From Pelagibacteraceae bacterium AG-390-L03 (GTDB lineage Bacteria; Pseudomonadota; Alphaproteobacteria; Pelagibacterales; Pelagibacteraceae): a DNA stretch of 64,000 nucleotides. The translations under genes were made by a program, and so were the position numbers. The notes beneath the pieces are model-generated. The model did no database searches. It saw nothing but the letters and a program-made list of their open reading frames with translations, and had not been told where the DNA came from. The stretch covers positions 248,001 through 312,000 of the forward strand of contig QCHA01000001.1 in NCBI GenBank assembly GCA_003279685.1, written 5' to 3'. Below are positions 39,495 through 54,038 of the stretch, piece by piece. Positions within the stretch are counted from its first letter, which is position 1. Every line of letters begins with the position of its first letter.

Positions 39495-40576
39495 TTTTTT
39501 AATACTTGTTTAATAGTACTCATAAATTTTAAATTTTCTTTTTTAGATCCAATAGTTAATCTTAATTTATTCTTTATATGATAACCATCTTCAGTTGATC
39601 TTAATATGATTCCCTTATCTTTAAGTTTTTCATACAAAAATTTTGCTGAATAATTGCATTTTTCAAAATTAAGTAACAAAAAGTTTGCTGAAACTGAATT
39701 TGAATAAATATTATATTTTTCAAGAAACTTTTTAATGTTTCTCGCATGAAATAAATTATGTTTAATTGATTTGTTAATAAATGCTTTATCTTTAAGTGAC
39801 TCGACTGCAACTAATTGGGCAATACCATTTACATTAAATGGGGGTTTTATAACATTTAGTGCATCTACTATTTTTTTTGAACCATACCCCCAACCTACTC
39901 TCAAAGATGCTAATCCAAACATTTTAGAAAAAGTTCTTAGAATGAAAACATTATCCTTATTTCTAAATAAATCTAAGCCTGATGAATAATCTTTATTTTT
40001 CATATATTCAGCATAGGCATCATCAATAACTAATAAAATTTTTTTATCTAATTTTTTTCTTAAATCCATTACCTCTTTTTTAGTTATGTAGGTTCCCGTT
40101 GGATTATTTGGGTTAGCTATAAAAACAATTTTAGTTTTCTTTGTAATTTTTCTTAAAATTTCTTTAACAGAAACTTTAAAATTACTTTCCTTAGCAAATA
40201 CAACTTTTGCACCAACAATTTTTGAGTAAATTCTGTACATTAAAAAGCTATATTCTGGAATTACAACCTCATCTTTTGGATTTAAAAATAATTGACAGAT
40301 CATTTGAATAACTTCATCTGATCCTGCTCCACAAATAATTTTATCTAAATTACATTTGTAAGCTTTGGATATTGCTTTTCTTAAATTTTGAGATTTTCCG
40401 TCAGGATATTTATCTAAAATTAGATTTTTGTTTGATATAATTTTCTTAGCTTTAGGACTCATGCCTAAAGCAGATTCATTCGCAGACAGCTTAATTACCT
40501 TTTTAAATTTATTAACTTTTGATTTACCAGGCTTATAAGCTTCGATATTAAATTTTTTGAAATTTGGAGTTATCAT
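39491..40576 (-). CDS. hisC: Histidinol-phosphate aminotransferase family
   Basis: LSANESALGMSPKAKKII, FIANPNNPTGTYI, LRTFSKMFGLASLRVGWGYG. Confidence 0.93.
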   Translation of the reverse strand: MITPNFKKFNIEAYKPGKSKVNKFKKVIKLSANESALGMSPKAKKIISNKNLILDKYPDGKSQNLRKAISKAYKCNLDKIICGAGSDEVIQMICQLFLNPKDEVVIPEYSFLMYRIYSKIVGAKVVFAKESNFKVSVKEILRKITKKTKIVFIANPNNPTGTYITKKEVMDLRKKLDKKILLVIDDAYAEYMKNKDYSSGLDLFRNKDNVFILRTFSKMFGLASLRVGWGYGSKKIVDALNVIKPPFNVNGIAQLVAVESLKDKAFINKSIKHNLFHARNIKKFLEKYNIYSNSVSANFLLLNFEKCNYSAKFLYEKLKDKGIILRSTEDGYHIKNKLRLTIGSKKENLKFMSTIKQVLKK

Positions 40577-40649
40577 TTTTTTAATTTATGAGCTCTTTAT
40601 AGATAAAATTACAAATTTTTATAGAGAATAAGAGAATTTTTTAAAAAAA

Positions 40650-40678
40650 TTGACATAATAAATAAGTTCTAGTAAAAA
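40650..40678 (+). promoter_or_regulatory. Candidate sigma70 promoter for the SAM-II/metX transcript
   Basis: TTGACA at 40650-40655, 17-nt spacer, TAAAAA at 40673-40678; predicted start at about the first nt of the aptamer. Confidence 0.5.
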
Positions 40679-40682
40679 AATT

Positions 40683-40733
40683 ATGCGCTGATTTAACTGA
40701 ATTGCGAGCGCTTAAAAAAAACCGCTAAAATAG
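40683..40733 (+). ncRNA. SAM-II riboswitch
   Basis: GCGCTGATTTAACTGAATTGCGAGCGCTTAAAAAAAACCGCTAAAA: P1 GCGCT (40685-40689) pairs with AGCGC (40707-40711); conserved GCGCUGAUUUAA and GCUAAA segments; immediately upstream of metX. Confidence 0.95.
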
Positions 40734-40767
40734 TTTTTTTTCTCACAATTCAAATAAGGCCTAAAAT

Positions 40768-41886
40768 ATGAATACTGAGAAAAATATAAAAACTTTATTG
40801 GTAAAAAAACCACTTAAGTTAGACTGCGGAAAGACAATTAATAATTTCCCTATAGCCTATGAAACTTATGGATCTTTAAACGAAAAAAAAGATAATGCCA
40901 TTTTAGTTTTTCATGCTTTAACAGGTGATCAATTTGTTACCGGCTTAAACCCAATTACTAATAAAGATGGGTGGTGGTCGTATGCTGTAGGGCCTAATAA
41001 ATCAATTGATACAAATAAATATTTTGTAATATGCTCGAATGTAATCGGAGGATGTCTAGGCTCGTTTGGGCCAAGTCACAAAGATCCTGAAACCCAAAAA
41101 GTTTTTGGAACTAATTTTCCTGTAATTACTATTAATGACATGGTCAATGCTCAATATAATTTGATTGAACACTTTGGCATAGACAAACTTTTTTCAATTG
41201 TTGGTGGATCAATGGGTGGTATGCAAGTACTTCAATTTATTAGTAATTTCCCTGATAAAGCAAAAACTGTGATACCTATAGCATGCACATCCAGTCACTC
41301 TGCACAAAATATTGCATTTAATGAGCTTGGAAGACAAGCGATTGCCGCAGATAGTAATTGGAATGAAGGAAATTATAATTCCAAAGATACTATACCCGAT
41401 AAAGGTTTGGCAGTTGCAAGAATGGCTGCTCATATCACATATCTTTCAAAAAAAGGTCTTCAAGAAAAATTTGGAAGAAAATTACAAGAAAGAGAAGATC
41501 TTAAATTTGGATTTGACGCAGATTTTCAAATTGAAAGTTACTTGAGATATCAAGGATCAGTTTTTGTAGATAGATTTGATGCAAATAGTTACCTTTATAT
41601 TACGAGGGCTATGGATTACTTTGATTTAAGTAAACAATTTAACGGAAATTTGTCAGATGCTTTTAAAGAAACCAGGGCTAAATTTTTCATAATATCTTTT
41701 ACATCAGATTGGCTTTATCCTACTCAGGAAAATAAAGATATCGTAATTGCTTTAAATGCTATTGGTGCTGATGTAGGTTTTGTTGAAATTGAGTCAGATA
41801 AAGGACATGACTCTTTCTTACTTGATGTTCCAGACTTTCTAAGTGCTCTTAAAAATTTTTTAGATAAATCTTATATTGAAAATTAA
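40768..41886 (+). CDS. metX: Homoserine O-acetyltransferase
   Basis: VFHALTGDQFVTG, VGGSMGGMQVLQF, CTSSHSAQNIAFNELGRQAI, C-terminal GHDSFLLD. Confidence 0.96.
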   Translation: MNTEKNIKTLLVKKPLKLDCGKTINNFPIAYETYGSLNEKKDNAILVFHALTGDQFVTGLNPITNKDGWWSYAVGPNKSIDTNKYFVICSNVIGGCLGSFGPSHKDPETQKVFGTNFPVITINDMVNAQYNLIEHFGIDKLFSIVGGSMGGMQVLQFISNFPDKAKTVIPIACTSSHSAQNIAFNELGRQAIAADSNWNEGNYNSKDTIPDKGLAVARMAAHITYLSKKGLQEKFGRKLQEREDLKFGFDADFQIESYLRYQGSVFVDRFDANSYLYITRAMDYFDLSKQFNGNLSDAFKETRAKFFIISFTSDWLYPTQENKDIVIALNAIGADVGFVEIESDKGHDSFLLDVPDFLSALKNFLDKSYIEN

Positions 41887-41888
41887 TT

Positions 41889-42485
41889 ATGAAAAATGAA
41901 TTTAAAGTTATTGCTGAATTAATTGAACAAGATAAAAAAGTTTTAGATGTTGGGTGTGCTGATGGAACTTTGATGAAATTTTTAAAAGATAACAAAAATA
42001 TTAACATTAGAGGATTAGAAATCTCAAAAGATAAAGTGCAAAAATGTATAGCTAAAGGTTTAACAGTAATTGAGGGAAATGCTGAAAAAGATTTAATACA
42101 ATTTCCTGATAAATCTTTTGATTATGTTGTTTTAAGTCAAACACTTCAGGCATTTTTAAATCCTGAAAAAGTAATAAATGAATTATTAAGAGTTGGAAAA
42201 AAAGCGATAGTTACGATACCTAATTTCGGTTATTGGAAAATTAGACTTCATTTGTTAACTAAAGGAACAATGCCTATAACCAAAACATTACCTGATGAAT
42301 GGTATAACACTCCAAATTTACACATGTGTACAATTAAAGATTTTGTTCATTTTGTAAAATCTAGAAATATTAAAATTTTTAAATCAATAGCTCTTAACAA
42401 TGAAAACGTGTCATCAATTAATGATACTAATCTGGGTGTTAAAAATTTATATGCTGATTTGGGTATATTTTTAATTGAAAAATAA
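41889..42485 (+). CDS. metW: MetW family methyltransferase-like protein
   Basis: KVLDVGCADGTLMKFL, YVVLSQTLQAFLNPEKVINELLRVGKKAIVTIPNFGYW; adjacent to metX. Confidence 0.95.
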   Translation: MKNEFKVIAELIEQDKKVLDVGCADGTLMKFLKDNKNINIRGLEISKDKVQKCIAKGLTVIEGNAEKDLIQFPDKSFDYVVLSQTLQAFLNPEKVINELLRVGKKAIVTIPNFGYWKIRLHLLTKGTMPITKTLPDEWYNTPNLHMCTIKDFVHFVKSRNIKIFKSIALNNENVSSINDTNLGVKNLYADLGIFLIEK

Positions 42486-42486
42486 T

Positions 42487-43206
42487 ATGAGAATAGAAAT
42501 AATTCCATGCTTAAAAGATAACTACAGTTATTTGATAATTGATGAATCTAATAATAATGCATGCGTTGTTGACCCAAGTGAAGCTGGGCCAGTTATTAAT
42601 TTTATTGAAAAAGAAAATATTTCCCTAAAATATATACTAAATACACATCATCATTTTGATCATGTTGGAGGGAACATGGATCTAAAAAATAGATACAATT
42701 CAATTGTAGTTGGCTATAAGGATGATGCTAATAGAATTCCAGAAATTGAGGTTTTAGTTGAAGATGGTCAAATTTGGAAAGCTGATAATTTTGAGGCAAA
42801 AATTATTCATGTGCCTGGTCATACAATAGGTCATATTAGTTTTTATTTTTTTAAAGAAAAACTAATCTTTACCGGTGACACATTATTTTCTCTTGGTTGT
42901 GGAAAAATTTTTGAAGGCACTTATCAAGAAATGTTTAGCTCTTTAGATAAGATTAAAAGCCTTCCTGATGACACTAAAATTTATTGTGGACATGAATATA
43001 CACTTCAAAATTCCCAGTTTTGTATCAAGTATGAGCCTGAGAATTTAAATTTACAAAATAAAATATCAAAAATTAATGAAAAAATTAAAAAAAAACTGCC
43101 TACTATCCCTTCCAGCATCAAAGATGAAAAAGAATGTAATATATTTTTAAGAGCAAAAAACGTTGAATCCTTTTCAAAATTGAGAGATTTAAAGGATAAT
43201 TTCTAA
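42487..43206 (+). CDS. gloB: Hydroxyacylglutathione hydrolase (glyoxalase II)
   Basis: LNTHHHFDHVGG, VPGHTIGHISFYF, IFTGDTLFSLGCGKIFEGT, YCGHEYTLQN. Confidence 0.96.
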   Translation: MRIEIIPCLKDNYSYLIIDESNNNACVVDPSEAGPVINFIEKENISLKYILNTHHHFDHVGGNMDLKNRYNSIVVGYKDDANRIPEIEVLVEDGQIWKADNFEAKIIHVPGHTIGHISFYFFKEKLIFTGDTLFSLGCGKIFEGTYQEMFSSLDKIKSLPDDTKIYCGHEYTLQNSQFCIKYEPENLNLQNKISKINEKIKKKLPTIPSSIKDEKECNIFLRAKNVESFSKLRDLKDNF

Positions 43207-43216
43207 TTAATTCGAC

Positions 43217-43244
43217 TTGACTAAAACCTTGCTACAACTATATT
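43217..43244 (+). promoter_or_regulatory. Candidate sigma70 promoter for rplU-rpmA-obg
   Basis: TTGACT, 16-nt spacer, TATATT in the 65-nt gap before rplU. Confidence 0.6.
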
Positions 43245-43271
43245 GCGGTAACTTAAATTTAAATTCTTGCT

Positions 43272-43685
43272 ATGTCATACGCTATAATAAAAACAGGTGG
43301 AAAGCAGTACAAAGTAAAAGCTGGTGAAATCCTTAAAATTGAAAAATTACCAGATTCAAAACCTGAGTCTAAAGTAGAATTCAACGAAGTACTTGCATAT
43401 GGAGATGATAAATCTATAGAAATAGGTACCCCACATGTTGAAGGTGCTAAAGTAGAAGCTGATTTAATTAAAAATGGTAAAGATAGAACAATTTTAATCT
43501 TCAAAAAAAGAAGAAGACATAATTCAAGAAGAAAAAATGGTCATAGACAAGAACACACGATGATTAGAATTAACAAAATTTTTTCTAAAGATGGTAAAGT
43601 TTTATCTGAAGCAGAAAAAATGGTTAAACCAACTAAAAAAATTGAAGCTGAAGTTAAACCAAAAACAGAAGTGGTAAATAAATAA
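43272..43685 (+). CDS. rplU: 50S ribosomal protein L21 with charged C-terminal extension
   Basis: MSYAIIKTGGKQYKVKAGEILKIEKL; FKKRRRHNSRRKNGHRQEHTMIRI. Confidence 0.97.
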   Translation: MSYAIIKTGGKQYKVKAGEILKIEKLPDSKPESKVEFNEVLAYGDDKSIEIGTPHVEGAKVEADLIKNGKDRTILIFKKRRRHNSRRKNGHRQEHTMIRINKIFSKDGKVLSEAEKMVKPTKKIEAEVKPKTEVVNK

Positions 43686-43697
43686 ATTAGGTAAGTT

Positions 43698-43952
43698 ATG
43701 GCAACAAAAAAAGCAGGTGGATCATCGAGAAACGGACGAGATAGTGCTGGGCGAAGACTTGGTGTTAAAAAGTATGGTGGTGAAACGGTAATACCTGGAA
43801 ATATTATTGTAAGACAAAGAGGAACTAAAATTTTTCCTGGTGAAAATGTAGGAATGGGTAAAGATCATTCTATTTTTTCGGTAGCAAGAGGTAAAGTTGT
43901 ATTCAAAAAATCAAAAGCAGATAGAACTTTCGTTTCAGTAAAACCCAATTAA
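43698..43952 (+). CDS. rpmA: 50S ribosomal protein L27
   Basis: [29 protein letters not shown]. Confidence 0.98.
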   Translation: MATKKAGGSSRNGRDSAGRRLGVKKYGGETVIPGNIIVRQRGTKIFPGENVGMGKDHSIFSVARGKVVFKKSKADRTFVSVKPN

Positions 43953-43955
43953 TAG

Positions 43956-46059
<2,104 letters not shown>

Positions 46060-46060
46060 A

Positions 46061-47311
46061 ATGATTAAAAAAATGAACTTAATAGGTATTAAAAGTAGAA
46101 GAGCTTCTGAAAAAAAAGTTAATATAGATACCAAAAATAAAGTTTTAAATCTTTATGCTAAATTACTCGATAAAGAAAAAAAATTGATTTTAAGAGAAAA
46201 CTTAAAAGATATTAAGTTTGCCAAAAATAAAGGAATTAAAGAAAATCTAATTAAAAGACTACAAATCGATAAAGTAAAACTCAAAAATATCCAAGACTCA
46301 GTCATTAAAATTTCAAAACTAAAAGATCCTGTAAATGTAACTCTTAAAAAATGGAGTAGACCAAATGGATTAAATATAAAAAGAGTAACTATACCTATTG
46401 GCGTAATTGGTGTTATTTTTGAAAGTAGACCTAATGTAACATCTGATGTAGCAGGTCTATGCTTCAAATCTGGTAATGCTGTAATTTTAAAAGGTGGATC
46501 AGAGGCTATAAATACCAATAGAATACTTGCAAAATTATTTAGACAAGCTCTTAGAAAAAATAATGTTGATGAAAATTATATCCAATTTGTAGACTCTAAA
46601 GATAGAAAAATGGTCGACATCATGCTTTCTAAAATGAAAAAATACATTGATGTGATAATTCCTAGAGGTGGAAAAAATTTAGTAAAAAGAGTTCAGGATT
46701 TTTCAACAGTTCCTATAATTGGTCATCTGGAAGGTATTTGTCACACATTTATTGATAAAGATGCTGAATTTAATATGGCATCAAAAATCATTTATAATGC
46801 AAAATTAAGAAATACAGCTATTTGCGGTGCAACTGAAACTATTTTACTTCATGAGAAAATAGTTAAAAAATTTTGTAATCCAATTTTAAAAAGACTTGAG
46901 GATCAGAATTGCAAAATATATGGGGATAATATCGTGAGAAAATATTATAAAGGTAAAATATATCCAGCCAAAGAGAAAGATTGGTCTACGGAATATTTAA
47001 CAGCTGCTGTTTCGGTTAAAGTTGTTAAAAGTTATGATGAAGCTATCAATCATATCAATAAATATGGAACTATGCATACCGATTCAATTGTTACTAAAAA
47101 TAAAAAAACAGCTAATAAGTTTTTAAAGAATGTTAAAAGCTCTATTGCAATGCATAACACCTCAACTCAATTTGCTGATGGTGGTGAATTTGGCTTTGGT
47201 GGAGAAGTGGGTATATCTACAAATACACTTCCCCCAAGAGGTCCTGTTGGTTTAGAGCAATTAGTTTCATACAAATATGAAATCTCAAGTAAAGGAAAAA
47301 TAAGAAAATAA
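46061..47311 (+). CDS. proA: Gamma-glutamyl phosphate reductase
   Basis: PIGVIGVIFESRPNVTSDVAGLCFKSGNAVILKGGSEA; NTAICGATETILLHE. Confidence 0.96.
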   Translation: MIKKMNLIGIKSRRASEKKVNIDTKNKVLNLYAKLLDKEKKLILRENLKDIKFAKNKGIKENLIKRLQIDKVKLKNIQDSVIKISKLKDPVNVTLKKWSRPNGLNIKRVTIPIGVIGVIFESRPNVTSDVAGLCFKSGNAVILKGGSEAINTNRILAKLFRQALRKNNVDENYIQFVDSKDRKMVDIMLSKMKKYIDVIIPRGGKNLVKRVQDFSTVPIIGHLEGICHTFIDKDAEFNMASKIIYNAKLRNTAICGATETILLHEKIVKKFCNPILKRLEDQNCKIYGDNIVRKYYKGKIYPAKEKDWSTEYLTAAVSVKVVKSYDEAINHINKYGTMHTDSIVTKNKKTANKFLKNVKSSIAMHNTSTQFADGGEFGFGGEVGISTNTLPPRGPVGLEQLVSYKYEISSKGKIRK

Positions 47312-47326
47312 ATTTAATATAAAAAA

Positions 47327-47833
47327 ATGAAAATTGGAATTTTAGGAGGTTCATTTGATCCAGCTCATAAAGGTCATTTGGTAATATCCAAGGAAGCTAA
47401 AAGAAGATTTAAACTTGAAAAAATTATTTGGGCAGTAACTAAAAAAAATCCTCTCAAAGCTGAAAGTAAAACATCAATATCTAAAAAAATAAAAGATTGT
47501 AAAAAAATAATTGGATTGAATTCTTTTATAAAAGTGAAATTTTATGAAAGTATCATAAAGTCTAATAAAACTATTGATTTAATCAACCATCTTAAAAAAA
47601 ATAAAAACTTTGAAATTTATTTTTTAATGGGAGCTGATAACCTAATTAACTTTCATAAATGGTTTAAATCTAAATTAATTTCAGAAAAATGTAATATCAT
47701 CGTATTTGATCGTCACGGATATAAAAAAAATTCTTTAAAATCAAAGACATTTAAAAGACTTAACAATAAAACTCTTACATTTGTAGAGTTTAAAAAAGTC
47801 AACATTTCATCTTCTCAATTAAGAAAAATTTGA
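47327..47833 (+). CDS. nadD: Nicotinate-nucleotide adenylyltransferase
   Basis: IGILGGSFDPAHKGHLVISKEA; YFLMGADNLINFHKW; ISSSQLRK. Confidence 0.94.
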   Translation: MKIGILGGSFDPAHKGHLVISKEAKRRFKLEKIIWAVTKKNPLKAESKTSISKKIKDCKKIIGLNSFIKVKFYESIIKSNKTIDLINHLKKNKNFEIYFLMGADNLINFHKWFKSKLISEKCNIIVFDRHGYKKNSLKSKTFKRLNNKTLTFVEFKKVNISSSQLRKI

Positions 47834-47850
47834 TAGTCTAATCTTAATTA

Positions 47851-48201
47851 ATGGATAAAATTTCAGATCTAAAATCAGTTGTAATAGACACACTGGATCT
47901 TAATAAAGCCCAAGATATTGTCACTATTGACCTTAAAGATAAAAGTTCAATGGCAGATTATATGATTATTGCAAGTGGCACTTCTTCAAGACATATACAA
48001 TCTCTATCAGAGCAGGTTTTAGAAAAGTTAAAAGATAATGGAATTAAAAATTCAAAAATAGAGGGTAAAGAAAGTAGTGAGTGGAAACTTGTTGATGGAA
48101 TTGATTTGATTGTACATATATTCCATCCTGATAAAAGAAAGTTTTACGAGCTTGAAAAAATTTGGTCAGAACTAATTCCAAAGGAAAAGCTTATTATATG
48201 A
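47851..48201 (+). CDS. rsfS: Ribosomal silencing factor
   Basis: MADYMIIASGTSSRHIQSLSEQV, EGKESSEWKLVDGIDLIVHIFHPDKRKFYELEKIW. Confidence 0.95.
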   Translation: MDKISDLKSVVIDTLDLNKAQDIVTIDLKDKSSMADYMIIASGTSSRHIQSLSEQVLEKLKDNGIKNSKIEGKESSEWKLVDGIDLIVHIFHPDKRKFYELEKIWSELIPKEKLII

Positions 48202-49337
48202 AAAAAATTCAACTTTATTTCATAACTTTTTTATCATCTTTTTTTCTCTCACATTCAATAAATTCAGCTGAAATAGATATTTATAAAAAAATTGATTTAT
48301 TTGGAGAAGTTCTTGAAAAAATAAATAAAGAATATGTAGATGAAATTAATCAATCTGAAAGTATGGACTCAGCAATTAATGGTCTTCTTCAATCACTTGA
48401 TCCTTATTCCGCTTATATGTCACCAGAAATATTTCAAGAGATGCAAACAGAAACTAGTGGGGAATTTGGTGGTCTTGGAATTGAAGTTAGTATGGAGGCT
48501 GGTGTTGTAAAAGTTATTACTCCTATAGATGATACTCCTGCTTCGAAAGCAGGGATTAAAGCTGGAGATTATATAGTAAAAATTAATAACACTCAGGTAC
48601 AAGGAAAATCATTAAGTGAAGCAGTTGATCTAATGAGAGGTCTGGTAGGTACTGATATTGAGCTTACAGTAAGACGTCGTGGAGTAAAAAAAGCTCTTAC
48701 ATTCATAATAACAAGAGAAATAATTGAAGTACAATCTGTTAAATCAGATCTTTTGGAAAATAATATTGGTTATATTCGATTAACTTCTTTCAATGACAAT
48801 AGTAGCCAGCAAATTAAAAAAAGAATTAAAAAATTAAAAGAAAATGAAAACTTGAAGGCTTTTATATTGGACCTTAGAAATAATCCTGGTGGTCTATTAT
48901 CTCAAGCAATAAAAATTTCTGACTTTTTTTTAGAAGATGGTGAAATAGTATCAACAAAAAGTAGAAAAAAATCAGAAAATAGAAAATGGTTTGCAAGAAA
49001 GGGAGATATTACAGATGGCAAAACTTTATTAGTATTAATAAACTACGGTTCTGCATCTGCATCTGAAATTGTTGCAGGCGCTCTTAAAGACCATAAAAGA
49101 GCTATTATACTTGGCGAAAGAAGTTATGGAAAAGGATCTGTACAATCAATAATTCCATTAAAGAATAAAGGAGCTATAAGACTTACAGTGTCTAAATATT
49201 ATCTTCCATCTGGAAAATCTATATCTGAAGTTGGTGTAAGACCTGATATTGAAGTGAATGAAGAAGGTGATAATTTTAGAATTAAAACTGATACTGATAA
49301 TCAATTAAATTACGCAATAAAGTTACTAAACGGATAA
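48198..49337 (+). CDS. ctpA: S41 C-terminal processing peptidase with PDZ domain
   Basis: DDTPASKAGIKAGDYIVKINN PDZ; LDLRNNPGGLLSQAI; NYGSASASEIVAGAL; GERSYGKGSVQSI. ATG at 48198 begins the signal peptide. Confidence 0.95.
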   Translation: MKKIQLYFITFLSSFFLSHSINSAEIDIYKKIDLFGEVLEKINKEYVDEINQSESMDSAINGLLQSLDPYSAYMSPEIFQEMQTETSGEFGGLGIEVSMEAGVVKVITPIDDTPASKAGIKAGDYIVKINNTQVQGKSLSEAVDLMRGLVGTDIELTVRRRGVKKALTFIITREIIEVQSVKSDLLENNIGYIRLTSFNDNSSQQIKKRIKKLKENENLKAFILDLRNNPGGLLSQAIKISDFFLEDGEIVSTKSRKKSENRKWFARKGDITDGKTLLVLINYGSASASEIVAGALKDHKRAIILGERSYGKGSVQSIIPLKNKGAIRLTVSKYYLPSGKSISEVGVRPDIEVNEEGDNFRIKTDTDNQLNYAIKLLNG

Positions 49338-49338
49338 T

Positions 49339-49815
49339 ATGAATAAGAACTTTAGCGAACTCCCGCTAAGAACTGGGGTAGGAATAATCTTATTAAATCA
49401 TGAAAACAAAGTTTTTGTTGCAAGAAGAATAGATAATGCAAAAAAATTTTGGCAAATGCCGCAAGGTGGAGTTGATGATGGTGAAGATTTTTTAAAAGCT
49501 GCATATAGAGAGCTAGAAGAAGAAACTAGTGTTAAAAGTGTTGAATTGATAAAAGAATTAGATGGTACAATTACATATGAACTTCCTGATCGTTTATTGG
49601 GAATTATTTGGAAAGGTAAATACAAAGGCCAAAAACAAAAATGGTTTTTAATGAAATTTATTGGGGATGAAAAAGAAATTGATATTAAAACTAAAAATCC
49701 AGAATTTTTAGATTGGAAATGGATAGATCTTGATCAAATTACAGAAGTAGTGGTTGACTTTAAATTACACGTTTATAAAGAACTTCAAGAAAAAGTTAGA
49801 AAAATTATTAATTAA
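49339..49815 (+). CDS. rppH: RNA pyrophosphohydrolase (Nudix)
   Basis: LRTGVGIILLNHENKVFVARR, WQMPQGGVDDGEDFLKAAYRELEEETS Nudix box. Confidence 0.94.
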   Translation: MNKNFSELPLRTGVGIILLNHENKVFVARRIDNAKKFWQMPQGGVDDGEDFLKAAYRELEEETSVKSVELIKELDGTITYELPDRLLGIIWKGKYKGQKQKWFLMKFIGDEKEIDIKTKNPEFLDWKWIDLDQITEVVVDFKLHVYKELQEKVRKIIN

Positions 49816-50199
49816 GAGATCTTAATACTTCAATTTTTTGATCAACTAAATATTTTGATTGATCATTAATATCAGGCTTACCTGCTTCCTCTTCAGCTAA
49901 TTTAAGTAAATCTTGCTGTTTAGCCTTATCTAAATCTGTAAGATTAAAAATTGAGCTAGTTAGAATTGATAAATTATTATTTTTAAATTCAACAATCCCG
50001 TCCTCAACATAATAGTTTTCATCTCCAGATTTAGATAAAATTTTGATAATCCCAGGTTTTAAAAATGAAATAATAGAAATGTGATCCTTAAGTATACCCA
50101 TTTCACCTTCAAAAGCAGGTACAACAACTTCTGAAACATCATCTTTAACTAAAAAAGATTTTTCTGGGTTTACGATCTCAATCTTAAACTCTTCACTCA

Positions 50200-50200
<1 letters not shown>
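49808..50200 (-). CDS. atpC: F0F1 ATP synthase subunit epsilon
   Basis: VVPAFEGEMGILKDHISIISFLKPGII; operon position. Confidence 0.95.
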
Positions 50201-52496
<2,296 letters not shown>

Positions 52497-52502
52497 ACTA
52501 AA

Positions 52503-54038
52503 TTAAGATTTAAAGTTTTCCTTTAACTGAGTAATTACTTCAATTAGTAATTTTTCTTTATCATCATCAAGTTTACCTAGGCTTTGAATTGACTCAATTA
52601 TTTCAGGTTTATCGGACTTACATTTTTCAATGATTTTGTTTTCAAATTCAGCAATATCTTTTAATTCAATATCATCCAAATATCCCTTTACTCCGCAGAA
52701 GACCGAAATAACTTGTTCAGCTACTGTCATAGGTGAATATTGTTTTTGTTTAAGAAGTTCAGTTAATTTTGATCCTCTATTTAAAAGTTGCTGCGTTGAA
52801 GCATCTAAATCAGAACCAAATTGAGCAAAAGCAGCCATTTCTCTGTACTGTGCTAATTCTAATTTCATTGATCCAGAAACTTTTTTCATCGCTTTAGTTT
52901 GTGCTGAAGAACCAACTCTAGAAACAGATAGTCCAACATTAATTGCTGGTCTGATCCCTTGGTTAAAAAGTTCAGTTTCTAAGAAAATTTGACCATCAGT
53001 AATTGAAATCACGTTAGTTGGAATAAACGCTGATACATCACCACCTTGTGTTTCAATAATTGGCAGTGCTGTTAAAGATCCTCCACCATGTTCATCACTC
53101 AATTTAGCTGCTCTTTCTAACAATCTACTATGTAGATAGAATACATCGCCAGGATAAGCTTCACGTCCTGGAGGTCTTCTTAAAAGTAGAGACATCTGTC
53201 TATAAGCAACTGCCTGCTTAGATAAATCATCATAAATAATTAATCCGTGCATTCCGTTATCTCTAAAATATTCACCCATTGCACACCCTGTATAAGGCGC
53301 TAAAAATTGAAGTGGCGCAGAGTCAGATGCTGTTGCTGCAACAATTGTTGTGTACTCCATTGCTCCAGCTTCTTCTAATGTTTTTTGAATTTGTCTTACA
53401 GTTGATCTTTTTTGTCCAATCGCAACATAAATACAATAAAGTTTTTGTTTCTCATCACCAGACTCATTAATTTTCTTTTGGTTAATAATGGCATCAATTG
53501 CAACTGCAGTTTTACCTGTTTGTCTGTCGCCAATAATTAATTCACGTTGACCTCTTCCAACTGGAACCAAACTATCAATAGATTTTAAACCAGTTTGCAT
53601 AGGCTCGCTAACTGACTGTCTTGGAATAATTCCAGGAGCTTTAACTTCAACTCTGCTTTTTTGAACACTTTTATCTAAAGGTCCTTTACCATCAATTGGA
53701 TTTCCTAATCCATCAACAACTCTACCTAACAATTCTTTTCCAACTGGAGTGTCAACAATGTTTCCAGTTCTTTTAACTGTATCACCTTCTTTAATATTTC
53801 TGTCATCTCCAAAAATTACAACACCAACATTTTCGCTTTCTAGGTTTAGAGCCATACCTTTTGAGCCATCAGCAAACTCTACCATTTCTCCAGCCTGAAC
53901 ATTATCAAGACCATAAATTCTAGCGATACCATCTCCTACTGATAATACTTGCCCAACTTCGGTTACTTCTGCTTTATTACCAAAATTTTTTATTTGTTCT
54001 TTTAGTATCTTTGTTACTTCTGAAGGATTTATTTCCAT
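52503..54038 (-). CDS. atpA: F0F1 ATP synthase subunit alpha
   Basis: [53 protein letters not shown]. Confidence 0.99.
   Translation of the reverse strand: MEINPSEVTKILKEQIKNFGNKAEVTEVGQVLSVGDGIARIYGLDNVQAGEMVEFADGSKGMALNLESENVGVVIFGDDRNIKEGDTVKRTGNIVDTPVGKELLGRVVDGLGNPIDGKGPLDKSVQKSRVEVKAPGIIPRQSVSEPMQTGLKSIDSLVPVGRGQRELIIGDRQTGKTAVAIDAIINQKKINESGDEKQKLYCIYVAIGQKRSTVRQIQKTLEEAGAMEYTTIVAATASDSAPLQFLAPYTGCAMGEYFRDNGMHGLIIYDDLSKQAVAYRQMSLLLRRPPGREAYPGDVFYLHSRLLERAAKLSDEHGGGSLTALPIIETQGGDVSAFIPTNVISITDGQIFLETELFNQGIRPAINVGLSVSRVGSSAQTKAMKKVSGSMKLELAQYREMAAFAQFGSDLDASTQQLLNRGSKLTELLKQKQYSPMTVAEQVISVFCGVKGYLDDIELKDIAEFENKIIEKCKSDKPEIIESIQSLGKLDDDKEKLLIEVITQLKENFKS

Noticed and set aside
43580-43685. 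L21 C-terminal extension VLSEAEKMVKPTKKIEAEVKPKTEVVNK as a novel domain
   Set aside because: Charged low-complexity tails on L21 are common in alphaproteobacteria; no evidence of a separate function.
46153-46518. 121-aa minus-strand ORF inside proA
   Set aside because: Antisense to conserved proA motifs; no family resemblance.
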